Assembly (NCBI GenBank): GCA_013697825.1
Contig: JACCWD010000055.1
Span: 1-46,233, forward strand
Reading direction: 5' to 3'
From: Rubrobacter sp.
Lineage (GTDB): Bacteria > Actinomycetota > Rubrobacteria > Rubrobacterales > Rubrobacteraceae
DNA: 46,233 bases
Below the pieces are notes generated by a model. That model saw only the letters and a program-made list of their open reading frames with translations. It made no database searches and was not told the origin of the DNA. Every line of letters begins with the position of its first letter. Positions within the stretch are counted from its first letter, which is position 1. The translations under genes and the position numbers were made by a program. Positions 9,017-16,743 of this stretch are shown piece after piece.

Positions 9017-9517
9017 TCACTCCTCCCCGTCGAAGTATTCGACCTCCGGCGAAGCCGCGAGGAATTTGCTGAACGTCCTTTTCTCCTTCGGGCCTCCGGG
9101 GGCCGCGCCGCCGAAGACGCCGAGCTTGTCCGAGTCGGGGTACACCATCACGTCAGGCGCGTCCATCGTCGAGAAGCGAAGGTATGTGAGGTTCGCCTCG
9201 GAGGTGTTCACGAGGTGGTGCGCTCCCTCTTCTCCGGCGGGGAGGGTGTCGAAATCCCCCTTCAAGACGGGGATCTCCGCAGCCCCGATCCGGAGCGTCC
9301 CCTCTCCTTCGAGGATGTATATGGCTTCTTCATTGGCGAGGTGATAGTGGCGGGGCCACGCTTTCTTTTCCGGCGGAACCTCGTATATGCTCGCCTCGAG
9401 CTTCTCGCCGCCGGTCGCCGCGCCGAGGGACTTTCTCCGGTATCCGAAGCGTTCTCCGTGGGAGGCTTCGGCCGATTCGATGTCCCGCTCGTTCACGACG
9501 TTTCGGTGCTTCTTCAT
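9017..9517 (-). CDS. Cupin-domain protein
   Basis: This 166-residue protein contains one cupin barrel: HYHLANEEAIYILEGEG gives the HxH and downstream Glu of motif 1, and EGAHHLVN gives the His of motif 2. Such stand-alone cupins bind a metal and serve as sugar isomerases, dioxygenases or binding proteins; which applies cannot be told. The frame is open further upstream, but ATG 9515-9517 is chosen because AAAGGAG lies eight bases before it and homology-like sequence begins there. It is divergent from the MOSC gene with about 100 bp between them. Confidence 0.82.
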   Translation of the reverse strand: MKKHRNVVNERDIESAEASHGERFGYRRKSLGAATGGEKLEASIYEVPPEKKAWPRHYHLANEEAIYILEGEGTLRIGAAEIPVLKGDFDTLPAGEEGAHHLVNTSEANLTYLRFSTMDAPDVMVYPDSDKLGVFGGAAPGGPKEKRTFSKFLAASPEVEYFDGEE

Positions 9518-9618
9518 CGTCGTCTCCTTTCCGCGCTCGGAGAAATTGTATGTTCTTCGGCGAAATCGGCTTCGATGCGTGTCATGATGCGCGTGAAGTA
9601 TCGGCTTTCGGAAGGGGC

Positions 9619-10410
9619 ATGGTCGTGAGTGTGGTGGGAGTGGTGGGCGAGCTTTGGCGGTATCCGGTGAAGAGCATGGGCGGGGAGGAGATGGAGGAAG
9701 CCTTTGTGGGGTATCCGGGGGTTTACGGGGATCGGCATTTTGCATTCAAAACCCCGGCCCGCCCGAAGGGGTTCCCGTATTTGACGGGGCGCGAGCAAGA
9801 AGCGATGCTCCGGTACCGCCCGCGCTTCCGGCATCCCGAGAAGGCTCTTGCGCCGCCCAATTTGGAGGCGGCAAGGAAACTTCCGCCGGGCATAAACCCC
9901 ATCGACGCCGACGATGAAGACATGCGCGTGGACGTTCTCACTCCTTCGGGGGAGGTGCTCGCGGTCGATGATGCGGAGCTTGCGCGGATGCTCGACGAGG
10001 GGGTCGGCGAGGGGCTCACGCTCGTGCGTTCGGTGCGGGCGATGACCGATTGTCGCCCGGTGTCCGTGATCTCCACCCAAACCGTGGCGCAAATCGGGGA
10101 GGAACTCGGCGGCGAACTCGACCACCGGCGTTTCCGGGCGAATGTTTATCTGGATTTCGAGGATGGGGAAGGCTTCGGCGAGGACCGGTTCGTCGGGAAG
10201 TCGCTTCGAGTGGGATCGGAAGCCGTCGTCGCCATAATCGAGCGCGACCCGAGGTGCAAAATGATCTCACTCGACCCCGACACCGGCGAACACAACCCGG
10301 ACATCCTCCGAAAAGTCGCGCAATCCCACGACAATCTCGCGGGCGTATATTGCGCCGTCCTCGTCGAGGGGAAGGTCGGAAAAGGCGACCCCATCGAAGT
10401 CATCGGCTGA
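9619..10410 (+). CDS. MOSC-domain protein
   Basis: The 263-residue protein has an N-terminal MOSC beta-barrel domain (ELWRYPVKSMGGEEM near residues 9-23) and a C-terminal MOSC domain with RFRANVYLDF and RDPRCKMISLDPDTG, where the Cys is the residue that handles sulfur or the molybdenum cofactor in this family. Relatives include mARC-like and YcbX-like proteins that reduce N-hydroxylated compounds or detoxify base analogues. ATG 9619 is preferred over the longer open frame because GGAAGGGG precedes it and the barrel starts just after. No redox partner gene is adjacent. Confidence 0.85.
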   Translation: MVVSVVGVVGELWRYPVKSMGGEEMEEAFVGYPGVYGDRHFAFKTPARPKGFPYLTGREQEAMLRYRPRFRHPEKALAPPNLEAARKLPPGINPIDADDEDMRVDVLTPSGEVLAVDDAELARMLDEGVGEGLTLVRSVRAMTDCRPVSVISTQTVAQIGEELGGELDHRRFRANVYLDFEDGEGFGEDRFVGKSLRVGSEAVVAIIERDPRCKMISLDPDTGEHNPDILRKVAQSHDNLAGVYCAVLVEGKVGKGDPIEVIG

Positions 10411-10512
10411 AAAGCCGCCGACGCGCGCTTCGAGGATTTCGCGCGGTGGCCGCCCCCGCCTATGCTAAAGTTTGTTCTCAGTGATCGGGTGAACGCTCCT
10501 CGGGAGGAAAGC

Positions 10513-12156
10513 ATGGACACACGAAAGAACGCCAAACAAAACTGGGAAGACTCATACGAGAAAACCACCGAGCGCGACGCCGAATTCTCCACCATGAGCG
10601 GAATACCGATCAAACCTCTCTATACCGAAGAGGACGTGGAAGGAAATTCGGAAGAGAAACTCGGATACCCCGGCGAATACCCGTACACCCGCGGCGTATA
10701 CCCGAACATGTACCGCGGACGGCTGTGGACCATCCGCCAGTTCGCCGGATTCGGCGACGCCGAGGACACGAACAAACGCTTCAAATACCTCATCGACCAC
10801 GGACAAAACGGACTTTCGGTCGCCTTCGACATGCCGACGCTCATGGGCCTCGACTCCGACTCGCCGTTGTCGCTCGGAGAAGTCGGGACGGAGGGTGTGG
10901 CGATAGACTCTTTGGAGGACATGGAGCGTCTCTTCGACGGTATCCCGATGGACGAGATCACGACCTCCATGACGATCAATGCTCCCGCGATGGTTCTCCT
11001 CGCGATGTACGTCGTGGCCGCCGAGAAACAAGGCATCTCCCCCGACAAGCTCGGGGGGACGAACCAGAACGACATCCTCAAAGAGTACATCGCCCAGAAA
11101 GAGTGGCTCTTCCCCCCGAAGCCCTCTATGCGCGTCTTCAAGGACATGCTCGTGTACTCCACCGAGCATATGCCGAGATGGAACACGGTGTCCATCTCCG
11201 GATACCATATCCGGGAGGCGGGTTCGACCGCCGCGCAGGAACTCGCGTTCACATTGTCCGACGGGTTCGCGTATGTGGAGGCGGGAGTCGAGGCCGGGCT
11301 CGATGTGGACGACTTCGCGCCGCGGTTCTCGTTCTTCTTCAACTCGCACATAGACTTCTTCGAGGAGATCGCCAAATTCCGGGCCGCTCGCCGCATATGG
11401 GCTACGGTGATGAAGGAGAAGTACGGCGCGAAGAGCGCGAAGAGCCTCCTCATGCGCTTCCACACGCAAACGGCGGGGGTTTCGCTGACCGCGCAAGAAC
11501 CGTACAATAACGTCGCCCGCACCGCTTTCGAAGCTCTCGCCGCCGTCCTCGGCGGGACGCAAAGCCTCCACACGAACTCCTTCGACGAGGCGCTCGCGCT
11601 TCCGACCGAGGAGGCTGTCCGGATCGCGGTTCGCACGCAGCAAATAGCCGCCCTCGAAACCGGGGCGACGAACACCATCGACCCGCTCGGGGGGTCGTAC
11701 TTCGTCGAGTCTTTGACGGATGAAATAGAGCGTCAGGCTTACGAGTACTTCGATCAAATAGACGAGCTTGGCGGGGTCATCCCGGCCATCGAGGAAGGTT
11801 TCCAAATGCGGGAGATCGCCGAGGCTTCGGCGCGTTACCAGCGGGAACTGGAAGAGGGTCGGCGGCACATGGTGAACGTGAATATCTACGAGGCGCAGGA
11901 AGAGCAGGATGTCGAGACGCATCGTGTGGATCCGGCGGTTTCGCAAGGGCAAATCGAGCGAGTCGAGGAACTCAAAAAGAGCCGCGACAACGAGAAAGTC
12001 GAAAAAGCCCTCGAAGAACTCAAAGAGGTGTGCCGGACGAACGAGAACACGATGTATCCGATCATCGAGTGCGTGAAGGCGTATGCGACGGTGGGGGAGA
12101 TCTCCTTCGCGATGCAGGAAGTCTTCGGCTCGTACCGCGAGACTCCGGTGATTTAG
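10513..12156 (+). CDS. Acyl-CoA mutase large subunit, isobutyryl-CoA mutase type
   Basis: The 547-residue protein is the substrate-binding TIM-barrel subunit of a coenzyme-B12-dependent acyl-CoA mutase. It lacks the C-terminal B12-binding domain, so it needs a separate small subunit, not present here. It would usually be called methylmalonyl-CoA mutase, but two diagnostic residues differ: RQF (Phe77) where methylmalonyl-CoA mutase has RQY (Tyr89), and IAQKEW (Gln195) where it has Arg207. Phe plus Gln is the signature of isobutyryl-CoA mutase (Phe80/Gln198), and the offset of three is the same at both sites. It would interconvert isobutyryl-CoA and n-butyryl-CoA. Start ATG 10513 follows GGGAGGAAAG. 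The branched-chain dehydrogenase genes nearby fit this role; other CoA substrates cannot be excluded. Confidence 0.85.
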   Translation: MDTRKNAKQNWEDSYEKTTERDAEFSTMSGIPIKPLYTEEDVEGNSEEKLGYPGEYPYTRGVYPNMYRGRLWTIRQFAGFGDAEDTNKRFKYLIDHGQNGLSVAFDMPTLMGLDSDSPLSLGEVGTEGVAIDSLEDMERLFDGIPMDEITTSMTINAPAMVLLAMYVVAAEKQGISPDKLGGTNQNDILKEYIAQKEWLFPPKPSMRVFKDMLVYSTEHMPRWNTVSISGYHIREAGSTAAQELAFTLSDGFAYVEAGVEAGLDVDDFAPRFSFFFNSHIDFFEEIAKFRAARRIWATVMKEKYGAKSAKSLLMRFHTQTAGVSLTAQEPYNNVARTAFEALAAVLGGTQSLHTNSFDEALALPTEEAVRIAVRTQQIAALETGATNTIDPLGGSYFVESLTDEIERQAYEYFDQIDELGGVIPAIEEGFQMREIAEASARYQRELEEGRRHMVNVNIYEAQEEQDVETHRVDPAVSQGQIERVEELKKSRDNEKVEKALEELKEVCRTNENTMYPIIECVKAYATVGEISFAMQEVFGSYRETPVI

Positions 12157-12190
12157 AGGTTTCAGGCTTCGGGTTTCGGGTTTCAGGTTT
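12157..12190. repeat. Short degenerate tandem words (GTTTCAGG type)
   Basis: The stretch after the mutase stop is built of seven- to eight-base variants such as TTTCAGG, CTTCGGG and TTTCGGG. The same words recur at about 15635-15656 and 32967-33020. The repeat runs directly into the start region of the next gene. Confidence 0.5.
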
Positions 12191-12692
12191 GCTGGTGCGT
12201 CCGCTCCGCGAGGGCGATGCGGAGGAGATCGCCGCCGCCTTCGCCGGGATCGGGTGGGAAAAGCCCGCTTCTCAATACCTTCGGTGTTTCTCCGAGCAAG
12301 AACGTGGCGAACGGGATGTCCTCGTCGCGTTCGTGGACGACGGGTTCGCCGGATACGTGACCATTGTGCGGAGGTCGGGGTATCCTTCATTTCACTCGGA
12401 AGGCGTGCCGGAGATAAAGGATCTCAACGTGCTTCCGAAGTTTCGCCGGAGGGGCGTCGCGACTCGTCTCATGGACGAGGCGGAGAGTTTGGCGGCGAGG
12501 CGTTCTTCGGTCGTCGGCGTCGGGGTGGGGATGACGGCGGATTATGGCGCGGCGCAACGGATGTATGTGGAGCGCGGGTATGTACCGGATGGGCGCGGTT
12601 TGATGTGGAATGGAAATTCTGTCGACTATGGTGAGAAGGTGGGCGTGGATGACGATCTCGTCCTTTTCTTCACGAAGAGTCTCGGGGCGTAA
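12189..12692 (+). CDS. GNAT-family N-acetyltransferase
   Basis: The protein of about 167 residues has GNAT features: an N-terminal beta-strand LVRPLREGDAEEIAAAF, the acetyl-CoA-binding loop KDLNVLPKFRRRGVATRLM and the C-terminal block GAAQRMYVERGYVPDGRG. The acceptor is unknown. The start is uncertain: TTG 12189 or GTG 12195 are the likely candidates because the GNAT fold begins there; upstream sequence is the short repeat and the 3' end of the mutase read in another frame. It is co-directional with the mutase and with the methyltransferase downstream, 18 bases away, so the three may be cotranscribed. Confidence 0.82.
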   Translation: MLVRPLREGDAEEIAAAFAGIGWEKPASQYLRCFSEQERGERDVLVAFVDDGFAGYVTIVRRSGYPSFHSEGVPEIKDLNVLPKFRRRGVATRLMDEAESLAARRSSVVGVGVGMTADYGAAQRMYVERGYVPDGRGLMWNGNSVDYGEKVGVDDDLVLFFTKSLGA

Positions 12693-12710
12693 TTCGCGGA
12701 AAGGACGGCG

Positions 12711-13517
12711 ATGAACGAGAGATACGTGCATGGCTATGATCCGAGAGAGAACACGCGGCTTCAGGATCAAGCCTCGACCCTCGTCGAACTCCTCCACTCC
12801 GACACGGTTTATCCGCCCGGAAGCGAAGTCCTCGAAGCGGGATGCGGCGTGGGCGCGCAAACCATAACGCTCGCCCGAAACAGCCCCGACGCACATATCA
12901 CCTCCATCGACATCTCCGAAGCGTCGGTCGCGGAGGCGAAGGAAAAGGTCGAGGGGGCGGGGTTCACGAACGTGCGTTTCCAGAGAGGGGACATCTTCGA
13001 CCTTCCGTTCGAGCCGGAGTCTTTCGATCATGTCTTCGTGTGTTTCGTTCTCGAACATCTCGCGCGTCCGGTGGAGGCTTTGGATTCCCTCAAAGAACTT
13101 CTCAAAGCCGGCGGGACGATGACCGTGATCGAGGGCGACCACGGCTCGACCTTCTTCCACCCCGACAGCGAGGCGGCGCACGAAGCCATCCGCTACCAGG
13201 TCGAGCTTCAAAAAAGGGCGGGCGGCAACGCGAACATCGGGAGGGAGCTTTATCCGCTTTTGAACGCGACGGGCTTCGATTACATCGGCGTATCTCCGAG
13301 GATGGTTTACGTGGATTCGAGCAAGCCACGGCTCGTCGAAGGCTTCACGAAGAAGACTTTCACGGCCATGATCAAGGGCGTGAGGGAGTTCTCCATCGAG
13401 GCGGGCCTCATTGACGGAAGCACCTTCGACGAAGGGATCGAGGCTTTGTATCGAACAACGGAGGACGACGGAGTATTTTGCTATACGTTCTTCAAAGCCG
13501 TCGGCATGAAAGCATAA
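12711..13517 (+). CDS. Class I SAM-dependent methyltransferase
   Basis: This 268-residue protein has a Rossmann methyltransferase fold. Motif I is VLEAGCGVGAQT (about 40-51), the acidic residue after strand 2 is in SIDIS, and the post-motif GDIFDLPFEPESFDHV is typical of ubiquinone/menaquinone- and small-molecule methyltransferases. The acceptor cannot be predicted from sequence. ATG 12711 has GGAAAGGACG upstream. It follows the GNAT gene closely and ends in a strong terminator hairpin. Confidence 0.85.
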   Translation: MNERYVHGYDPRENTRLQDQASTLVELLHSDTVYPPGSEVLEAGCGVGAQTITLARNSPDAHITSIDISEASVAEAKEKVEGAGFTNVRFQRGDIFDLPFEPESFDHVFVCFVLEHLARPVEALDSLKELLKAGGTMTVIEGDHGSTFFHPDSEAAHEAIRYQVELQKRAGGNANIGRELYPLLNATGFDYIGVSPRMVYVDSSKPRLVEGFTKKTFTAMIKGVREFSIEAGLIDGSTFDEGIEALYRTTEDDGVFCYTFFKAVGMKA

Positions 13518-13530
13518 TGTTTCTCCGCAC

Positions 13531-13566
13531 AACGAAGAAATCAAAGCCCGGCTTTTCTTCGTTTTG
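13531..13566 (+). terminator. Terminator hairpin after the methyltransferase
   Basis: AACGAAGAAA (13531-13540) pairs with TTTCTTCGTT (13554-13563), an inner AAGCC/GGCTT can extend the stem, and further T residues follow. It lies 14 bases after the methyltransferase stop. Confidence 0.7.
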
Positions 13567-13589
13567 GTAGGATACTCGTAGCAGGAAGC
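13563..13589 (+). repeat. Flanking direct repeat, left copy (promoter-like)
   Basis: TTTGGTAGGATACTCGTAGC and the next seven bases match 15660-15686 at 22 of 27 positions. The shared core GATACTC resembles a -10 box. The copies bracket the restriction-modification module in direct orientation. Confidence 0.5.
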
Positions 13590-13627
13590 GGCACCCTGTC
13601 AGAGCGGCGTATAGGAGTCTTTCCCAA

Positions 13628-14542
13628 GTGCATCATCATACTGTCCATTACGGTGTTCATCCCGGCGAATTGGCTGTTCCCGAGGCCGAGTTCGGGTCTG
13701 ATGGCGGGGTGGCGATCCACTCCTCGGTGGTGACGGGGGATGCTTTCGATGTGCTTGCCGGATTGCCCGATGAGTTCGTCCGCACCGTCGTGACCTCGCC
13801 GCCTTATTGGTCATTGCGGGACTATTCCAGTCCGGGACAACTCGGGCTTGAAGACGATCCCGACGAATATGTCGCCTCGCTCGTGCGTATCTTCGAGGAG
13901 GTTCGCCGCGTGCTTACGAAGGACGGCGCATTGTGGCTGAACATCGGGGATTCTTATACCTCTGGCGGGAGGACGTGGCGGGCGCCTGACAAGAAGAACC
14001 CAGTCCGTGCGATGGGTACGCGGCCGCCGACTCCCGAAGGCTTGAAACCGAAGGATCTCGTCGGCATACCGTGGAGGCTGGCTTTCGCTTTGCAGGCGGC
14101 GGGCTGGTACCTCCGATCCGATGTGATCTGGCGCAAACCAAACGCGATGCCGGAGTCGGTGAGGGATCGCCCGACACGCTCGCACGAGTATTTGTTCCTT
14201 TTGACCAAATCGGAGCGATATTATTATGATCGCTCGGCGGTTCCCGAGGTGAACGGACGGAATCTCAGGACGGTCTGGGATATTAATATGCAGCCTCTCC
14301 CGGAGGCGCATTTCGCCACCTTCCCGCCCGAGTTGGCGGATCGGTGCGTAAGGACGACCTCGGAGCCGGGGGAGGTCGTCCTCGATCCGTTTTTTGGCTC
14401 CGGAACCGTCGGTGTGGTGTCGATCGAGAATCAGCGGGCATTCCTCGGCATAGAACTCAACCCGGAGTACGTGAAGATTGCCCGCCGAAGAATCTCCCAA
14501 ATGGGGGGGAGGCTTGACCGCTCGGTCGAGGAAGTCGGCTAA
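13628..14542 (+). CDS. Type II DNA methyltransferase, beta class, probably N4-cytosine
   Basis: The 304-residue protein carries the catalytic TSPPYW block (SPPY 57-60) before the SAM-binding block DPFFGSG (253-259), so the motif order is IV then I, the beta class. SPPY favours N4-cytosine methylation over N6-adenine, where DPPY is usual, but this is not decisive. It would protect the host from the linked nuclease; the recognition site is unknown. The start at GTG 13628 has GGAG at 13612-13615, slightly far away. The gene is intact, converges on the broken nuclease gene and shares overlapping stop positions (14539-14542) with the nuclease's presumed original stop. Confidence 0.88.
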   Translation: MHHHTVHYGVHPGELAVPEAEFGSDGGVAIHSSVVTGDAFDVLAGLPDEFVRTVVTSPPYWSLRDYSSPGQLGLEDDPDEYVASLVRIFEEVRRVLTKDGALWLNIGDSYTSGGRTWRAPDKKNPVRAMGTRPPTPEGLKPKDLVGIPWRLAFALQAAGWYLRSDVIWRKPNAMPESVRDRPTRSHEYLFLLTKSERYYYDRSAVPEVNGRNLRTVWDINMQPLPEAHFATFPPELADRCVRTTSEPGEVVLDPFFGSGTVGVVSIENQRAFLGIELNPEYVKIARRRISQMGGRLDRSVEEVG

Positions 14543-15310
14543 TCTTCTTCGACCGGAGGCTTGTACTGTCCATGAACCGTGGAAGCGGCACAAGTCCACT
14601 CGCAACCCCCTTATGGTAACTTTCGCGTCGCTGCCGTCGAGCGCCACCCTGAACGCTTTTCTCCCGTCTTCGCCAAGCACGTCCGCGCCGCTGCTGTTGG
14701 CGGCGGTCGGCTCGGAGAAGTCTTTGGATCGCAGCGTATCCACCTGCATCATGAGGTCGCGGGGTATCTCGATGAGTTCTTACCTCACCTTGAAATTGGG
14801 TGCGTTTGTCGAGCGCAAGGTGAGGATTCGGTCGTAGCGATTCAAATGCTCGACGAGCCTCAGAGACGTTTCCCGCGCGAAATCTTCGATGGTTTCGCAG
14901 CGGTCTATCCACTTCGCCTCCATGAATTTGGAGATGAGGATCGTCTTCGGACTGACTTTCGCCGCTCCCTCCGTCTTTAGCGAAAAAAGTTCGCCTCCCA
15001 CTTCGACATCGGGGCCGGGATGCGTGGAACTCGGGATAATCCGGCCACTTCGCCCGGCGGCCCGCGAAGCGTCCACGAACGCGAACTCGAAAGGCTTTTT
15101 GGTGAACTTGTCGGCTTGGGATGCGGTGGCATGGTGGAGACGCAGGCGGTTGGAGAAATAATCGGCGAACCGCCTGTTGCATATATCGCTCTCTCCACCG
15201 ATTTCTTCGGGGATGTCGCCCGTCATGGCCCGAGCCATGTCCACGAGGAGATCCGCCTGTCCTTGCTTCAGCCCGCGAACAATCTTTTCAAGCTCCTCGA
15301 AGTCAGCCAT
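14539..15310 (-). pseudogene. Type II restriction endonuclease, nonsense-interrupted
   Basis: The reading frame from ATG 15310 encodes about 176 residues containing PGPDVEVGGELFSLKTEG, a PD-(D/E)xK-type nuclease core, then ILISKFMEAKW. It stops at TAA 14780-14782, but the same frame continues ELIEIPRDLMMQ to LRVDLCRFHGSWTV, which looks like the authentic C-terminal domain. A single change of TAT or TAC (Tyr) to TAA explains the stop. Near 14555-14565 one extra base seems present: removing it gives TVQPPVEED and a stop at 14539, abutting the methyltransferase stop. Two lesions suggest an inactive nuclease. The start overlaps the end of the controller gene, so the two are one transcript. Base errors in the assembly are the alternative. 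Confidence 0.75.
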
Positions 15311-15542
15311 CTTCAATTTTCTGTTCGGCCAGAGCGAGTAATTCGGAGGGAGACATCGCCAACGCCTCCGCTATCCGTGCGAGGTTGTGTAGCCCGATGT
15401 TCCGCTCGCCGCGCTCGATACCACCCATGTATGTACGATGCAGCCCCACCGCGTCAGCGAACGCCTCTTGACTGTATCCGCACTCGACCCTCGCTTCGCG
15501 TATCGCTCTTCCCAACGCAGCCTGCAACTCGGTCGGTTCCAT
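15303..15542 (-). CDS. Restriction-modification controller (C) protein
   Basis: The 79-residue protein is a single XRE-type helix-turn-helix: [20 protein letters not shown], then [17 protein letters not shown] and an [16 protein letters not shown] tail, the size and form of C proteins that time nuclease expression after the methyltransferase. It lies directly upstream of the nuclease gene and overlaps its start. A matching C-box lies 23 bases before its ATG (15540-15542), and the short distance suggests a leaderless or nearly leaderless transcript, as known for several C genes. It appears intact although the nuclease is broken. Confidence 0.87.
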   Translation of the reverse strand: MEPTELQAALGRAIREARVECGYSQEAFADAVGLHRTYMGGIERGERNIGLHNLARIAEALAMSPSELLALAEQKIEDG

Positions 15543-15564
15543 GACCGTATTTGAGAATCTTGCA

Positions 15565-15592
15565 GACTATTAGTCCACAGACGATTTGCGTC
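15565..15592 (-). promoter_or_regulatory. C-box operator of the controller gene
   Basis: Read on the minus strand, this is GACGCAAATCGTC, a TGTG spacer, then GACTAATAGTC. The second half is a perfect GACT-N3-AGTC palindrome; the first is a weaker copy. Two such sites around a GTG core are the known layout of C-protein boxes, giving activation at low and repression at high C-protein levels. Confidence 0.8.
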
Positions 15593-15659
15593 CAAGATTC
15601 GTTGTGAGTTTTTGGACGATGCGCTCGCGGGCCGATGCTTGAAACCCGAAACCTCCCCA

Positions 15660-15686
15660 TTTGATACGATACTCATAGAAAGAAGC
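15660..15686 (+). repeat. Flanking direct repeat, right copy (promoter-like)
   Basis: This matches 13563-13589 at 22 of 27 positions and includes CGATACTC, a likely -10 region for the dehydrogenase operon that starts at 15735. No convincing -35 at normal spacing was found. Confidence 0.5.
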
Positions 15687-15734
15687 ACCACCCATCGGCT
15701 ATCGGGGAAAGCGTACGCATAAGGAGGAATGCTT

Positions 15735-16742
15735 ATGGCTATGGAGAGGACGAGGGTTCGCCATGAGGAACTCGGACTCGACGGCCCGGATCTAATTCGA
15801 CTATATCGCGGCATGCTTTTGACGCGCCGCACCGACGAGCGTTCGTGGACTTTGAATCGGCAAGGAAAGGCCGCGTTCGTCGTATCGTGCCAGGGACAGG
15901 AAGCCGCGCAGATCGGGGCCGCCACCCACCTCCGACCCGGATACGACTATATTTACCCGTATTACCGCGACCTCGGCATCACTCTCGTCGTCGGGATGAC
16001 GCCCCGCGACCAATTTCTTTCCATCCTCGGCAAAGCGGAAGACCCGTCCGGCGGAGGCCGCCAAATGCCGGGCCACTTCTCGAAGCGGGATCTCAACATC
16101 GTAACGTCTTCGGCCCCCATCGGCGTCCAATATCCGCAAGCCGCCGGAACCGCTCTCGCCTTCAAAATGCGCGACGAGGACGGGGTGGTTTTGACCGGAG
16201 GCGGCGAGGCTTCCACGAGCGGCGGCGACTGGCACGAGGCGATGAACATGGCGGGAATACACGATCTCCCCGTCATCTTCCTCATCCAAAACAACGCATA
16301 CGCCATCTCCGTCCCTGCCGAGAAACAAGTCGCCGGAAGCATCGCGAAACGCGCCGAGGGATACGGCTTCCCCGGCGTCGAGGTGGACGGGAACGATGTC
16401 CTCGCGGTTTACGAGGCCGCGAAGGAGGCTTTCGAGCGTGCGAGGCGCGGCGAGGGGCCGACGCTCATCGAGGCGAAGACGTACCGGATGCGCGCCCACT
16501 CCTCCGACGACGACGACCGGAGATATCGGGAAAGCGCGGAGATCGAGGAATGGCGGCTCAAAGACCCCATCCCGCGCTTCGAGAATTATCTCGAAGAACA
16601 CGGCATCATGGACGCCGCGCAAAGAGAAAGCATCGACGAGGAGATAAAGGCCGAGGTGCGCGAGGCGAGCGACTACGCTGAGGCCGCCGACTACGCCGAC
16701 CCGGAGTCCATATCCCGCGGCGTATACGCGGGGGGGAATTAA
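15735..16742 (+). CDS. Branched-chain 2-oxo acid dehydrogenase E1 component, alpha subunit
   Basis: The 335-residue protein is the thiamine-diphosphate-binding alpha subunit of a 2-oxo acid dehydrogenase. GGGEASTSGGDWHEAMNMAG with QNNAYAIS forms the ThDP/Mg site. Features such as RPGYDYIYPYYRD, GRQMPGH, RAHSSDDDDRRYR and KDPIPRFENYLEEHG are closer to branched-chain enzymes than to pyruvate dehydrogenase. It would decarboxylate the 2-oxo acids of Val, Leu and Ile. ATG 15735 is chosen over ATG 15729 because AAGGAGG at 15721-15727 gives seven-base spacing. It heads an operon with E1 beta (one base apart) and E2. No E3 (dihydrolipoyl dehydrogenase) is in the window. Confidence 0.88.
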   Translation: MAMERTRVRHEELGLDGPDLIRLYRGMLLTRRTDERSWTLNRQGKAAFVVSCQGQEAAQIGAATHLRPGYDYIYPYYRDLGITLVVGMTPRDQFLSILGKAEDPSGGGRQMPGHFSKRDLNIVTSSAPIGVQYPQAAGTALAFKMRDEDGVVLTGGGEASTSGGDWHEAMNMAGIHDLPVIFLIQNNAYAISVPAEKQVAGSIAKRAEGYGFPGVEVDGNDVLAVYEAAKEAFERARRGEGPTLIEAKTYRMRAHSSDDDDRRYRESAEIEEWRLKDPIPRFENYLEEHGIMDAAQRESIDEEIKAEVREASDYAEAADYADPESISRGVYAGGN

Positions 16743-16743
16743 C

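Noticed and set aside
10411-10512. Cobalamin riboswitch before the B12-dependent mutase
   Set aside because: The gap is about 100 bases, too short for the full element, and no B12-box-like sequence was seen.
10552-12390. 612-residue open frame antisense to the mutase
   Set aside because: Codon-position GC bias opens the opposite strand. The mutase on the plus strand has full family motifs and a ribosome site; the antisense product is Arg/His-rich and unlike any family.
13811-14752. Long minus-strand frame over the DNA methyltransferase
   Set aside because: Only its first part (down to about 14555) looks like protein, as the continuation of the interrupted nuclease. The rest is antisense to the methyltransferase.
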